This document shows positions 1 through 15,195 of a stretch of DNA of 64,000 bases, piece after piece. Numbering within the stretch: the first letter of the stretch is position 1; every line of letters begins with the position of its first letter. Source of the DNA: Lepisosteus oculatus (lineage: Eukaryota > Chordata > Actinopteri > Semionotiformes > Lepisosteidae). A program made the translations under genes and the position numbers. The stretch is from positions 39,175,501 to 39,239,500 of the forward strand of contig NC_090698.1 in the NCBI RefSeq assembly GCF_040954835.1, read 5' to 3'. The notes beneath the pieces are model-generated. The model saw nothing but the letters and a program-made list of their open reading frames with translations. It did no database searches and was not told where the DNA came from.

Positions 1-3000
1 TAAAATACAGGGATAATAATAACATAATTCCAAGATTACTGATGTCTGTTGATTACAGTCATTGTAGGTATGATACTTGTTATAATGTTCTTTTTTTTCA
101 TATTGTCAACAATTTTCTTAGAGAACACACAAGTACACAATGTTTTCATTCTTTTATTAATTGATATAAATATTTGATCAGTGAATTCATATCACAATTA
201 ACAGTCAATGTGAACCTGACAGAAAAATACTACTTGTTTTTCACTTTTCATTTGAAACACCTAAAGCCATGTCATTAAAAATAATATCCATGTTTTAATT
301 GCATATGAATATTATTTCACTAAGACATACTACACATTCATAATTTTAGCAATCAACAACGTCATGTTTTCATTTTTCTAAAATGTCTTTCAAATGAACA
401 TTTGATTAATATCCATTTCTGAATTTTTTATTAAATCCTCTGTGAGTGTTTTCTAGTATGTGGATTGGAATACACAGCAGCAAACAAATCTCATTTAATC
501 TAATGACCTTTACTCTGTTTTAAGCACCTTTAAGATATATCAATTCCTTACATCACATTATCAGTATCAGAATCACCTGTTGCTCTCAGACAATTACTTG
601 TACAGTATGTGTCATGTTTGATTTTCTAAATGGTAATAAATCTATAGTTGCAGCTTAAACCTAAATTAGTAAAATAAGCAAAAAGAACAAGTTTAAAGCC
701 TTCCAGAATTCACTCTATTTTTTTCTTTTTATAATAATGCTACAAAATAATGAAAAGTAAGAGTGCAAGAAGCCTGAAAGAGCTGTAGTTGAGTTTTAAG
801 ACTGGTACATACAAGAGAACAGTACTGTGTGTTGAGAACAAGATCCTATATACAGAGACTAAGCTGTGTAGTCATTTTTATTAGTCTATTGTTTGTGTTG
901 AACTAAATCAAACTTTTTGTTTGAGAGGGAAAGTCTTTGGGGACCATCCTACTTGAATTTATTTTCATAGCTCCTGTAATAGACTAATCAAGGTTTACTA
1001 TAATTACCAATATATTGCTGCTCTTATCATCACAAGTACCTTCATTACAGGTGAGATAAAAGGATTGAAATTAGTGCTAAGAAGCTACAGTAATATAGTT
1101 TAGGAATCATCCTAAGTGAATTAAATAGAATATGCAGAATTCTGCTTGAATTCATACATCGGTAAGTAAATATTGGACTATAGATTATATCATTTGATTA
1201 CTGTTGCATACATCATGCCATCACTACCCAAATTGCACAAGTAGCTTAATATTCTGTTTATACCCTCCTTTTAAAATCAAACACTATAGTCATAGGCAGT
1301 TCTACAAAGGATGATTGATGCACTTTACATCGCAATCCAACCTAAATTGCACATAAATTGCAGTTATTAGTAAAGAATATATATAAAGAAAATCCTGAAG
1401 TACATTTATTTCATCACCTTTAAAATATCCCACTGAGCTGTTTAATCGATAGACTTGTTTTAAGTAAAAGCTACTTTATCTTTTGACTTTAGCATTAACC
1501 TTCCATTAACTATTATAGAAGCAGTTAAATGCACCTTAGTCAATAATGCTAATTCAAAAAGCTGTTGTATTAGCGATAAAGCAATGTGTATTCATATTAT
1601 GGTAAAGTGGTGAAAGTGGTGATCTTAAACGATTGGCTATTAAAAGTTTAAAAAAGTCAATAATAAATGTGAGATATTTCACTGAGAGATGAATTATATG
1701 GTTGAGATGGAGTTCTTGGTACAGTAATTTTTAAATGAGGTCATTTGTTCCTTGTGGTCAATGCCTTTAAGGACATTGATATTGAAGTGATGGGGTTAGC
1801 CTTTGTAATGCTTTAACCTCACCTTGTAATTTTCCCTCAAGGCAGATAATAAATAGTGTGTATAATTGAGCATTACTTTACTGATGGGTTAAGGTACTGG
1901 TGGAGAAAATCTCTTAAGGTCTACATATGCAGCAGTTACAGAGAAAGTATGTGGTCATTTTTTGCACCTTGACCTACTTTAACAAAAGATAAATGCTGAC
2001 ACACTTTTATTTCTCTTCCCAGAGGCACAGACAAAGAAGAATAATTAAAATTTCAAGATTTTGTTCACTTATAATCTACAAAAGTGTAGGAGTATACTCA
2101 GCACATTTTAAAGCATATCCCATCTTTACATTTTAAATTATGTCACCAAGTCAGAAACTGATTTAGACATCATCCCTGTGAACACAATTTTTAAGTGATG
2201 TATTTAACTCATCTATTCTTTAAAGTGTCAGAAATCACATTGCTTTTGTATCTTGCCATTCTTAGGACAGTAAGTGACAAGCCTTGCCAGAGACCACACT
2301 AATTTACCAAGATAGGAATGCGCAGATTTAAAGCTTTTTGAATTAGATAAAAAGTAAATGGATTTAAGAAAGGATCACAGTTGTACAGCCTACATAATTT
2401 AGCTTCAGAAAATCTCACTAGTATAAGTATTGCTTTATGATCTTGCAATACAATTGAAAACATAAAGGCATACCTGATACATTCATCACACAGAAAACAT
2501 CCTCTCTTGCAGACGTACTGGAAAATGGAGTGAAAACCCTGAATTGATACTCTAGGTACTTAGGTACTCAGGTACTTAGGATATGTGCCACCAAGGTACT
2601 TGCACAGTGTTAATGCAACATTTTAACAATAGTGTAGTGTCCAATAATTAATGTGCAGTAAACTGAAATCCTTCTAGTCACAAGCATTGTGTGTGAATGT
2701 CTCCAATCAAAAAGTGTTCTGAAAAGACAACAAAAAATAGGAGATCATCTAATTTGTCAAGTGAAGTTCCATTGGCATTTAAGAATGCTTGCTCTACTTG
2801 TGATTAATGTGTGTATGTCTTGATGACAGGGTTCCTGCTACATTTGTGGCTTTTCTTGTTTTGTTACAACCATGTTAGAAACTACTTTTGCATCCTGCAG
2901 AGGAAAAGTTTTTTTTTCTTTTAATATGGTGATTAATTGAATTTCTAACAGAAGTTTGGGAGAAAAGTTAGATCCTAAGAACTTGATCACAAGAATTGCC

Positions 3001-4538
3001 TTCCATACTGCATAGGTGTATTACAGATTTACTGTACTATAGCACTGATATACAGAGGTTTACTGCTGCTTATATTGTAAATCTGTGATTATGTGACAGT
3101 AATGTACCTGACCCTCCTTGGTTTTCTGAAAGCCCAGACTCCATTAATAATTTTGGAATGTGTTAGAATGCCACTTTAAGGCTACTCACATATTTCTGTG
3201 ACACTAGGTGTGATATTGTGCGGTCAACGCAATTCCATCTGAAATAATGAGTAAAATGATAATGCTATTTCAAGGATACTGCCTATGTTCTCAATCTATA
3301 CAGGACGCATGTTCACAATGTTTTGGATTGTTTTGAGGCACAAGTTACCCATGTCTCACAATTTCCTTTAGTGTAACCTCTTAATAAGATTACTTTGTAA
3401 GTTAATTATTTTAATAAAGTTAATTAAACCCTGGGTATGGAATTTGTAACAATGCAGATTAGTTACTGTCAATCCATTGACATTGCTTTCAATCGTCTGG
3501 AGGAAGGACATTTACTTTTATGAATTAAAAATGATTCTGACATCTTCCACTGGAATGAGTTTATTAAGCATCTGTGGGAAACAGCAGAATATTTCATCTA
3601 ACAAATACCCACATATATTCCATCATAAATATTATCCTTTGGGATGAAACGTTTTACACTGTGAGATTAGCATGCTGTAATTTGAATTCTTTATTAAGGG
3701 CTGTCCTTCTTTTGCAGCAGCTATATTGATTTGCTCAGTTAGACAGCTGTAAACATCTCTGCTGGTAACCAGCTGATGTTGCGATAGGTACTGGGAAACC
3801 AAATGAAACTAAGTAGTTTTTCATTTATTGTCCCTTGGAAATATTGATGCAATCTGAAAATAGTACAGTACACACCTCCAAAGTAATTCATCTGTCAGGG
3901 AAAAAGTTAATTAACTGAAGTGCATGTTAAACATGTTCATTGAATTATGTTTTTGAATTTCAGACTAGAGTCTGATGTTTTTATACATTACTGCGTAATT
4001 GCTGAACACGTTTTTTTTCTCTTCTCAACAGGTAAAATTAAAGGTAACCACTTCTTGAGCTTCCTTATATGGTGGAAATATTGTTCTTTCTTAATAACAA
4101 ATAGTGATTATCTCATCCTAGTCCCTTTGTCGCATAAAAAAGCTAGTATTTTTTCAGCTTTCTCAAGCTCTAAGGTCCATCATGAAAAGGTGAGGAATGA
4201 TGGGCATGCATTTAAATGTGCACTGAGAAAATGGGATAGATTACATGAGATTTACATATTATGAGATTTTTAAATGAGATTATTACATTATTAAAGTAAT
4301 TTTTCCTTCTTAACTTTGTGTATGTATTTGCATACTTAACAGTGAAAGTAGGTTCTCATGATTATAAACATCTCCTTGCAAAACTGGAGTTTACATTTTT
4401 TGTCAAAGGGTGGGTAGCGATAATCATGCTTTTGCATGATATAAGGTAGCATTTCTTGTTCTCACCTCTGAATAAAGGGGCTCTACAAGGTTTGGGATAA
4501 CATTCACCACTATGGTTTGTTACATGAAATGCATATGT
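1..4538. other. AT-rich non-coding DNA, no gene seen
   Basis: No long open frame, splice-bounded coding segment or recognisable repeat was found. A short array of GGTACTTAG-like units lies near 2555-2600. The blocks at about 1740-1910 and 3660-3800 are less AT-rich and non-repetitive and could be conserved non-coding elements, but this is only an impression from composition; a cross-species alignment would decide. Confidence 0.5.
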
Positions 4539-4712
4539 TAATAATAATAATAATAATAATAATAATTGCTTACACTTATATAGCGCTTTTTCTGGACACT
4601 CCACTCAAAGCGCTTTACAGGTAATGGGGACTCCCCTCCACCACCACCAATGTGCAGCATCCACCTGGATGATGCGACGGCAGCCATAGTGCGCCAGAAC
4701 GCTCACCACACA
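4539..4712 (-). repeat. 3' fragment of a 5S-derived SINE
   Basis: On the minus strand this matches the last third of the full SINE at 4955-5528: the block that begins with the GTGTGTGGTGAGCGTTCTGG-type segment, the CCACC-rich part, and the terminal segment ending in GTAAGCAATTATTATT. The 5S-like head is absent. It begins in an (AAT)n tract, the usual 3' tail of this family, and ends in a second AAT/ACT microsatellite. It is inverted relative to the neighbouring full copy. Confidence 0.85.
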
Positions 4713-4765
4713 TAATAATAATACTACTACTAATAATAATAATAATTATAATAATAATACAATAA
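4713..4765. repeat. AAT/ACT microsatellite
   Basis: Simple trinucleotide tract of AAT units with an ACT interruption, directly abutting the SINE fragment. Confidence 0.9.
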
Positions 4766-4954
4766 CAAATATTTTCCTGCAGAATTGGATTCAGAAGTAC
4801 ACTTAATAGTTACTTTAAGTCAGAAATTATTTCTGAAGCACAAACGTGTTTTAAAAGCCAACAGTAAGGGAAATGAATCAAAGAAAATCTGATATCTTAC
4901 TATATTCCATTATTTTCTGAACTTCATCTCAATAATTTATGTTATAGCCAGCCA

Positions 4955-5528
4955 ACAGCCATATCACCCTGCAACTCACGACAGGCAACCCACTGAAGCT
5001 AAGCAGGTGTAAGCCTGGTCAGTACCTGGATGGGAGCCCTCCTGGGAAAAACTAAGGTTGCTGCTGGAAGAGGTGTTAGTGGGGCCAGCAGGGGGTGCTC
5101 ACCCTGCGGTCCATGTGGGTCCTAATGCCCCAGTATAGTGAAGGGGACACTATACTGTAAAACAGGTGCCGTCCTTCGGATGAGACGTAAAACCGAGGTC
5201 CTGACTCTCTGTAGTCATTAAAACTCCCAGGGCATTTCTCGAAAAGAGTAGGGGTGTAACCCTGGTGTCCTGGCCAAATTTCCCATTGGGCCTTACCGAT
5301 CATGGCCTCCTAATAATCCCCATCTATAAATTGGTCTTCATTACGCTGCTCTCCTCCCCACTGATAGCTGATGTGTGGTGAGTGTTCTGGCGCACTATGG
5401 CTGCCGTCGCATCATCCAGGTGGATGCTGCACAGTGGTGGTGGTGGTGGTGGAGGGGAGTCCCCATTACCTGTAAAGTGCTTTGAGTGGAGTGTCCAGAG
5501 TGTAAAGTGTAAGCAATTATTATTATTT
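4955..5528 (+). mobile_element. Full-length 5S rRNA-derived SINE (SINE3 type)
   Basis: The first ~100 bases resemble 5S rRNA, including the internal polymerase III promoter parts: AAGCTAAGCAGG (box A), GGTCAGTACC (intermediate element) and TGGATGGGAG (box C). A family-specific body follows and then a tail of the form AGTGCTTTGAGTGGAGTGTCC...GTAAGCAATTATTATT. Such a tail is typically shared with a partner LINE that supplies the reverse transcriptase. The internal frames are broken and no protein is encoded. Other copies in the window at 35289, 46113 and 47551 define the same consensus. Confidence 0.9.
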
Positions 5529-6804
5529 TAGCACACTCAGAATACAAACTTGCCAAATAGAGTCTGTATGATACAGTGTAATGAGGTGCATTATAATGTT
5601 TAATTATACTGTAATGTATTAAGAATGTGACATTTTTGCCTTGAGAAGATAACCAGGGTAGTTTGCAGTTCGCTATCTCTGGGACTAACCGTTTAATTTC
5701 ACCGGAGAATGTACTGTTCATTGAGTTCATTGACATAGTTTACCCATAGCAACACACATAACAACAACAGTAAATAATTTACCTGCTGCCTGCATCTTAT
5801 GTTGTTTACACATTTAGTCCCCCTCTTTCTTCCCTATTTTCATCTGTGTTAGTTTTTGGAGTCAATAGACTTTGTGGGTGGCCATCTGAAATAGTCTTTC
5901 AGTTTCTGTTTTGTCCTGTTTCACACTGGTAACAATGGAGAACTGAACTTTAGAAGGTATTAAATTGTAATTTAATGTACAGGTATCAGACCTGTATTTA
6001 GTTTTACAAAGTAGTACAAATATATAACTTCTAGTGTCAGTAAAAAATAAGAATCGGCATACAGTGAAAAAATTAACATTTAAACCTTAAAGAAGAAAAA
6101 AATCAAAAGGACCTTAAGGGTTAACTAATTCTTCCAAGTAGAAAATCATTAACTTAACTAAACACTTTTTTTTTGGTTTTGCATTTTAAGTTTTTAAATC
6201 TTTTCCCGTGAGAGAGAAGATGTCATGTTGTTCAGATTAATTTTAAATGAAGGAGTTCTCATCTAATTTAATTACTCTGTGACATAAATGCCTTTTTATA
6301 ATGCAGAAATTTAAAACAAACAGTGAAGAATCATTAAATCGGTAGCAAGGTATTTTTAAGGAAGTGATCAAAATATATTTACTCAGTTCAGCGGTGAGAT
6401 AAAGTGAGGTTTTTACCTATTAGGTCAGTTAAAATCTACAGTCCTGCCCCAAGCCAATACATGTAGACTTCATACCCTCAGTGTATTAGATATTCATTTT
6501 AATAGTAACAATTATTTAAAAAGACAAATGAGTGGATGCAATCATCACTTTTTCTTAGGTATACAGCAACACTTTTACAAGTAACACATATGCCAGTACC
6601 TGACATAAATAAGGATACAATAACAGTTACAATCGTACATTGTGATTTGAATTGTCAGAATAAATTAAATAAATCAAAGGCCAGGTATTACAAAACTATT
6701 TGTGATCTAGTGTCCATGAACTTCTTTTTTACTTTTGCTTTTTTTTTAGCTATATCACAATATTCTTTTGAAACAGATGTATTAATAACAGAATGATTGT
6801 GAGA

Positions 6805-6831
6805 TTTGTTTGTTTGTTTGTTTGTTTGTTT
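6805..6831. repeat. (TTTG)n microsatellite
   Basis: Six to seven uninterrupted TTTG units. Confidence 0.95.
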
Positions 6832-9800
6832 CTTTTTGATACTTTAAGTATGCAAGTGTGCAAAAATTCCAAATACAGCCTTTATGGACATTGCAGTATG
6901 GAGCCTCAGGCAAACAGACTGATACCCTGTGTGTAAATTAATTAACAAGAAACATTGGATTGTTCAGCAAGATGAGAAGAGGTATTGTTAACATAAATAT
7001 AGTTTAATATATTTGTTAGATGTCATTAATGTAGAATTTTAGACTTTGAAAAGTATGAGTGAAAGAAAAAAAACTTTTTTACAGCAATATATTTTCAATT
7101 TATATTTCAATCTTCTTATCAGTTTCATAATATAATATTTGGCTGCTTCAATGAATCTCAATAACCAAGTCATAAGAACAAACCAAATTCCCCATAGAAA
7201 ACAAATTGCTGTACAATGAAGTGCTGCCTTGTTACCCACAGATGCACTCCTTTCAAATGTGGTTGCTATAGAACATTCATGGGATTTCTGTGTGCAATGT
7301 AAAAGTGAAAAAAGATTTATTCAACATACTGTTATATCGATACCTACCTTTTCTTTTGCCAGAAATACATCAAATTCATATGCAGCACCTGCCTTTCTGC
7401 CTATGGTGATTTAATCTTACATAAAAGTAGAACTTTGGAGGGCATTATAAACGGTCTTTGTTTAAAGGTTATTGTGAAGCAGATCCTTTAATGTGATTGA
7501 TGAAATAAATGGAAAGTAATCTATCCTCTATTCAACAGCTTGCTGATGATATGAAAGAATCTGTATTTGAGCAAGGAAGGGTTTTAAAGAAGAAAAAGAG
7601 ACCTTCTTTTATCCTGTCAGCCTCTCATTTTGTACAAAAAGTTGAGTTTTTCATCACGGTTCAGGGGAGTTCTTGTAAAACGCTCATTGAAAATTTAAGA
7701 GCAATTACAGTGTCTGACAGTTGGAGAAATTGCTTTTACTGACTGAGGGTTCTGTGACGGATGCATTGTGGGAGAATTGATTCTTACTAAGGGATAAGTG
7801 AATTGTCATTGTATGTCTCTTTCTTATGACATCTAGCTGGATGTCATCTGCTTTGTAACAGAAGATTTGAATCAGCCAACTGTACTCATCTTAACACGAG
7901 ACAGTGACTGGATTAGTTGAGAAGAGAAATAAGCCTCTACTTCACAGGTCAAGAACTGAGCCTTTCAAAGGTTATAGATCAGCAGAAGGGGTTACGTGAT
8001 TTGTTAAACGGACAGAAGAAAAAGCTGGATGGATATTTTATTTCTTTTGTGTTTACTTATTTAAAAAGGAAATGAAGGGGGAAAAAAAGGCTGGATGTCT
8101 GACCTGCATGGAATTTTGTCAATCCTTGAGGAAACCACATAGAGAAAGATCAATATAATACCTGCTGGCTCCATTAGCTTGATTAGAAAAGGGGGAAGAG
8201 GAAAACAAGCTCTCCCAAAGCAGACACAACTTTATTCCAGGGATTATACGGGATAAGAGCTGCTTTCTGGATGGGAAGAAAAAAAGGAACACTGAAGACC
8301 GAACTTGAGCAGAGACTGAAGTAGAGGTTGACAGGTAATCCTGCCGACGCTTAGTGAGCAGCTCATTGACCAGAAGGTGTCTCTAATTGGGCTATCAATA
8401 GCATAGTGGTAGGTGCCGGCACTAATCATAGACTACGAGAGTGCTGCAGGCTGAATCACACTTGAGACAGTTGCTCTTGATTTGACAGCTTGCAGTTTAC
8501 TTATATGATTAGGAAAACTTGCATTAAAGAAGAAGCACTTGCCTTTCTTTCAAATTATTAAAAATAATATCTCATTCTATGGGCTTATGCATATTGCAAA
8601 TTGCTCAGTTTGTGCTTTTATTGCAAATAATGTCTTTCGATATTGAATGTTATATGGTGCATGTTTTTTTTTCTCTGCACAAATGTCAAGAGAGTGCTTT
8701 GCCTATAATTTAGAAGAATATTCTGAATTTTAAAAAAATTAAGATGCACATTAAAGCTGTCTTTAAAGTGTTTAGTACATTCCAAATATTTGTTTTTAAC
8801 ATATCTTTTAGAACCTGGACACTGAGAGTTGTATGACTTAACAGTAAAACTGTAAATAAGTAAAGAGTTATGGATTTGATAATCTTTCAGCTTTCACCAC
8901 AATAACATAAGAAAGGTCTCTGAGTTCTTTTTGATCATACGTTTTAGTGTAATTCAGATGCAGATCATCACATGCTAAAAAAATTGTAACACCAGAGTTC
9001 TGGCGATCTATGATAGACGTTTGCATCTGTACGGTTTTCATCTCTTGTCCCCCAGTGATCTGTAACATCTGTTGCACTGAGAGCAGTACAGTGAGGGGAA
9101 TGAACATTTCAGACAGCTTTGCTTTCTCCCAGGGAGCCAGCATGTCTCATTAAAGTTTGAACAGAATTTCTCTAGTTGGTTGGTTGTGGCTCCCTGTTGT
9201 GTTTTCTCCATGTGTTGACCTTGTATTTGGGCACTTGCTGAATCATTTAGATGGGTCACTATTACTAGCTTCTACCTCATAATGAGCTGAGGAAAGATAT
9301 GATTCTTCAGCTGCCTATGACAACAGTGTTGAGCTATTTTTCCCTGAAATGTGATCAGAAGGAAGACAGAAGTCCCTAACATCCACTGAGCTAGTTAAGT
9401 GGGCATTTGGAATTTTCTTTCAAAACAGTAAAAACTATAAACTGTGAACTTCATTTTACTTAACCCTAAACTTAATTAAAAAAAGAGGGCAATCACAAAT
9501 TAAATGCACTACTAGTTTACTTTTTTTACCTTTTTCAGACTTCATAAATATTAATGGGGTATCACAAGACTAGGGAAGACTAGTATTTGTAGTGCATAAC
9601 AAGAGGTAAGCAGTGTATTCCCATTTTTTACCTAGCATTAAAGTCCTACACTTTTAACTCTTACAGAAATGCCAGCATTGTAATGGGTTATTTTAACGTA
9701 TGAATCACAGTTTAACACAAATGTGCCTCAAAGTTCTTTGACTGAGTCATATTGATGAAGCTTCACATATTTTTAAAGTTTCGGTTCCCATAACCCGCAA

Positions 9801-12800
9801 TATCCACTTAGATCTTTACTTGAACCAATTTGTGGTAAGACATTATTACTTTGATTATAGCACTTGATGTTTTGCAGAAAAAAAAAATGTGTTTTTGTGT
9901 TGGCATAGTATATCTGCTACATGCATTTGTGCTCTTTAGGTGTACTGTACATAATTCAACACTCTGTGTTTTGCATGAGTTGGAGACTATAATAAAACCA
10001 TTGTGATGATCTATGGCAGTTTAGCATTGCTTAAATTGTCCTGTCTGAATCTAAAGTAAACTTCATTGTCCTTATTAGTTCCTTGCATCTCTGTTCATTT
10101 TAATTAAGTAGTGACAGTCAGTATGTTACGCCTTTTGACACACCCCTAGAAAACCAAGCTGCTTTGCTAAAGCAGTTCAATAAATTACAAGGCTAAAGAA
10201 GTCATCTGAAATTAAAATAAAAAATATTGATTGCCTTTTTTCTTGGTTACTGGATATCTAATTAGCTCTGTCATTCCACAACATCATGTCTGTTTCCTTA
10301 AACAAACTGCATAAAGCTAAGATTCTGTTGATTGAAAGTGAAAAGAGAAAATGTTTTGGTTGCAAAAGTAACCCCCAGTAAGTAAGCCCCAGTCCCGTAA
10401 TTAGGATCTTGTATAAGCAGCTGAAAAGTGGAATGTGAATTGATGTTTACTATCAGGAGAGTGCCAGACTGTTTATGACATGTTACTAGAGACTTATCTA
10501 AATCAAACTAGAATTTCAGTATACATTGTTTTCTTGACCAGAAATGTAATAAGATTTAGATAAAGCCTATCTATTTTTCACAGACTGGATTCAAATAAAT
10601 AATATGTTAGGAGAAATGAGAAAAAAACTGCTAAAATGTTTAGAGAGAATTAGATGTTCATGGATTAGAATGATCCTTTCTAATTAATGGATGGGATAGT
10701 AATATCGGCATTCCAAACAGCAATGAAAATAAAGGTGAGATTGGATACATGCAAATAAATCCACGAAATATCTGCAAAAATTGTTTTTGTGAAATGTGCA
10801 AAACAGGACCAATGACAAACATTTGATTTTGAAGGTCAATCTCAGAGAACTAAAGCATCATTTTATTATTATTTATTTTTTATTTTTCAAGGCCTTTTAA
10901 AAACTTTCTGAACTCCAATTATCTGAAGCTCAGGGACCTGGTGTTAAACTGAATTCTATTGAGAGAAGCATTTGAAAGTCAGTGCCAGAGTTCAGCTGCT
11001 TTCTGAATCATTCAAACAAACAAAAGCCTAATAACAGTCCAAATTCATCTAATTTTTGCATGGTCTCCATGTGGGAAAAGAGTAAATAATAGCCCAGAAC
11101 CTGCAAGAAGGGAGTAGGTAGAAAATCAATGATGAAGGATATAAAAGAAAGAGGATCACTTCATGGAAGAGGCTTCATAGAAGTCAGGGTGCTGGCAGAA
11201 TGTGGTGCAAAGAGGAAAACAATGGGGAAAAGGACTGATAACCAGGTGGTTAGACACTTAAAAGGTTCAATAGGCCCGATAGTACACAATACTCAGAAAA
11301 GATGGCAGATGGGGGGAGAAGCTGGTGATATACAAAGCATGGGCTCTTGTACAGTACCATCCTGACCTGATTTCACCTGGGACACAGGGGATGAAAGAGA
11401 CCCATCCATATGCACAATGCAAAGCTTCTCTGCTGAATATGTCTGCCCTTTTTAAAGAGTTCTAAGCAAGCATAGAAGTAATAACAACAATGAGGCACTA
11501 ATGAAAAATGTCTGCAGTTTTCTTTTTAGATCAATTCTGTATTTATACAATAAGAGTGCAATATTTTTATGTATAAACTGTATTTTGAAATACAACATGA
11601 TATCTAAGCCTTACAAATAGTGTTGCTGCCTGGCCACTACAATGAGCTTTTTGTTACTGTTTTAAATGATATGTTTCAACTATTAAAAATCACCTAAGAA
11701 ACACTTTTCAATACACGTTGCATTTACTATTGTTTACTATTTTACACCAATTTTATAAATGGCATACTTCTTTCTATAACTGCTGTTGTGTTTCTGAAGT
11801 ATAAAGTTATAATATTTGAAAGCTCCACACATTACAGTAATTAATATAACATGTACTGTATAAACTTATTTCATAGCTTTTAAAGAGGTACTTTGAAAAA
11901 AAATGCCTTAATCTGAGATATTGTTTTATCCTCAACAGTCCAACATTTAGTTTTCTTTCAGGGAAATGTTTTGCTCAAGCAAATGATATACAGTACATTG
12001 CACCACACTTTCTTTCTCTCCCTTTTCTTTGTTACTCTATTTTTGTTCCTCATTATCTGTGGCTTCCTCTCTTTGGATTCTGTTTATTAATTTTAAAGGA
12101 TCTACTGTATGAATGGCTGAAACTCTTTTTAACTAATTAATCATTGTCTTACTGGTGTTCCTTATCTTTAGAAATAAAGATGTATAGGACTGGCTGGACA
12201 GTATATAACAACATAATGTACAGTACATTCTATCTCAACACAAAAATACAGTAGATACTGTATTTCTTCCTGTATGTCCAATGGTGTATGTTTCAACTAC
12301 ATATATCTTTTCTATTAGTGTTTTATAGGAATTATTTCTATTGAAAGATTTAATTAAAATATACAAGGTAAGGAAAACAATACTAAAATTGCTTCATATT
12401 TCTAGAATTTCTATCTATTTACAGCAGTGGAGAGAAAATAACACTGTGCTAGCAGGAATTACTAAAAAACTATCAAGAACACCTTAAATCAAGTACAGTA
12501 CAGCAGTACAGCACTAATACTATTCACTTTAGCTTTGCGAAAACCCCCCGAATAATCTTAATTACAATAGTGCACAGAACCCCTATAAGTATGTTAGACA
12601 TTATCCCATGCTGCACCTATGGGTAACACATTGCTATAGGAGCTACAGCAGTTATTTTGTATGTAAAGCTTATATCAGTACATGCTTGCATATAGTTTAA
12701 ATGTCCATATATGGACAGTACATTTACATTTTTATGATGAATGCTGTTACATACAGTTAAAGTAGGTTCCAAATTTGCACACTGTCCCTTTTCATTGTTT

Positions 12801-15167
12801 TGTGTTCTGTGTACCATCCTTAAAAACTACATGGGTGGAATGTACATGGAATGGGTGTTTTTTTGGGTTTGTTTCTGTTTTTGAGGGTTTCATGTGTGTT
12901 TCCATTTCGCCTTTGCCGACACATTATTTATGGTTTCTGCTGGAAATATATTGGCTTTGGTTGGACTCTGATAAACAATCTAAATAGAGGATGTAATATG
13001 TAATTACATGCAATAAATCACCCAAATAGGAAGAACGACAAAAGACATCATTGTAAAACAAGATTCTTTTTTTTCTTCCTCACCAAGTAAGCTGATCTTT
13101 TCATAAGTGATGTCCATTGAAATAAAATGAAAACCTACTTAATCCATTTCCCCTGAAGTAGAATAGCATGGCAAAGGCAACAGACAGTGCTCATTTAAAC
13201 AACAAAGAACATAGACTTCATTCATAGTAAAGCTGTCTTCTTTCGAGCTTGTATTCTAAAGCAACTTTCTGTTTCCCCCATCTCAGTTTTCCTTGTGGAA
13301 GGAAACTGATTCCACACAAAGTCTGGTATTTGGTGTTTGACAGTGAATAGGTGGCCTTTTTAAAATCACAGACCTCAGGACACCTTAGATGTGCACATTT
13401 TTTATTGTCTGTGGCAGTTGGGTGGAAAAATGGAATAGAGGAGGAGGAGAAACATTAACCAGGTGGGCAATGGCATTGTTGTGTTTATGAAACATTCTTT
13501 GATAAGGATAAAGGTGCTGCTATGCTGAAGTGATTTCAAATGAGTTTTTTGTTACTTATAAGTTTCAGATTTAGCACCTTGCAGACAAAGCTTTGTATGA
13601 CTCTGCTGCTCCATTAACAAAACTGCAAGTATTATTGCTGAAGGTAAGCAAAGCTGCTTTAAGTTACTGGCTCGGATGCAGTATACTTAGAATAAGAAGT
13701 TTTAAGCTATGTTATTGTGTTCCAACTCAAGACCAGACCAGTGTTGTTGATGTAATTTATGGTGCTATAAAGAAATAGTGTATTAATAATCTAAGGCAGT
13801 TAAGTAATTTTTAAACAAAAAATAATTTATTTAAATATTCCACACATTTTCATCATGCATCTTAAATAGAGTTATTTGTTACTCTGAAACTTGAAGGGAA
13901 AGTTAGACATGACTTTGTTTTCTCTGGGACTTTCATCAGATATAATTTATAAAACATGTGACATAATTAGTTTTTTGTAAATATTTTTGATAATCTTGAA
14001 ACAATTCATTGACATTCTTTTAAACAACTGCTTCTTATACGGCCTTGTTGTTACTTTAAATGTGAAACATCTGAGGAAATTCTTAGCGTCTGTTAACATT
14101 GTAATATATGGATCAAACATCCATGGGCTGAAAACTGTTTTGAAAATAATATTAGTATTTTCCCTAAGAATGTGAAATTTAACATCACCTAAAGATAATG
14201 GGCATTGATACAAAAGCTAGCTTTAAATTCAAGACTTTCTAAATTCTCATTTTTAATGCTAAGCATTTACGAGAGGCCATTCCCTTAATTTGTGTAAAGA
14301 CTCAATGGAGTCTAAATTCATACAATAATGCATGCTGTAAAAGAAAGTTAGAGAGCAAATTCTGGTATAATATAACACGTTCACTCAGAAAAGGTAATTA
14401 ATGCATTTTGCATCATTAATCTCATGTTTCACAGCATTGTTTAGTGCATTTTTTATTTCCTATCGAAAAAAAAAGCAAACTAAAGTGATTTAGTCATCTG
14501 TGGCAGTCGTGTCCTATATTCTTAATAATCTAAACTAGTTGCATATTTGAAATTATTTGATTGTACTTGCTACCTTGCTGAATATGCCTGTTTACTTATT
14601 AGTGTTTCTGTTTTCATTTTCTACATGAATGTACATTTAAAGTTAAACAAGCTTCTGAACTGACATGCAGTACCACCAATATTGTGCCTGTAGCCAGGAA
14701 GTGCACCACGGAAGTAAATTACTGTGGGAAAACATTGTGGTGCAACCTTGATATGATTCCCTGTGATCATTCTTCTGGTTCAGATTCAAAAAAGCCTTTT
14801 CAGTAGATTTAAAAATAATAAACTCAACTGAAGCAACATACAACACCCATAGCAGGGTTTTCAGGAAGAAATTTTAATATATAGACATTCCCTTTGATTT
14901 CAAAAGGCTAATAAGTAGCCAAAACTTTATTTTTAAGATTACTATTTCTAAGTCTTATTGGGTGCATAGCTACAGTGGTTTGATTTGAAAAAGAAAACCA
15001 AATTACACCTGATTTCTTCATGTACATTAAAACAAGTGTAGGGGTAAACCAAGCATTTTTGTGGTTGATTAAAGACAATTCACAAATTCACTGCTGTGAA
15101 TGTGGTGACTGATGTGTATTGTCCTTTTGACCTTTAACTTAGACAAATGACCTGTAGAATGTCTCTT

Positions 15168-15195
15168 TCATGACCACCAAGTCATGACCACCAAG
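15168..15195. repeat. 14-bp tandem duplication
   Basis: Two identical adjacent copies of TCATGACCACCAAG. Confidence 0.95.

Noticed and set aside
3947..4264. Plus-strand 105-codon frame
   Set aside because: Composition is that of random AT-rich DNA, with no domain, no splice context and no start context.
4955..5060. Functional 5S rRNA gene
   Set aside because: Only promoter-like blocks match. The head is diverged, no T-run terminator follows, and it continues into a SINE body and tail, as in the other copies.
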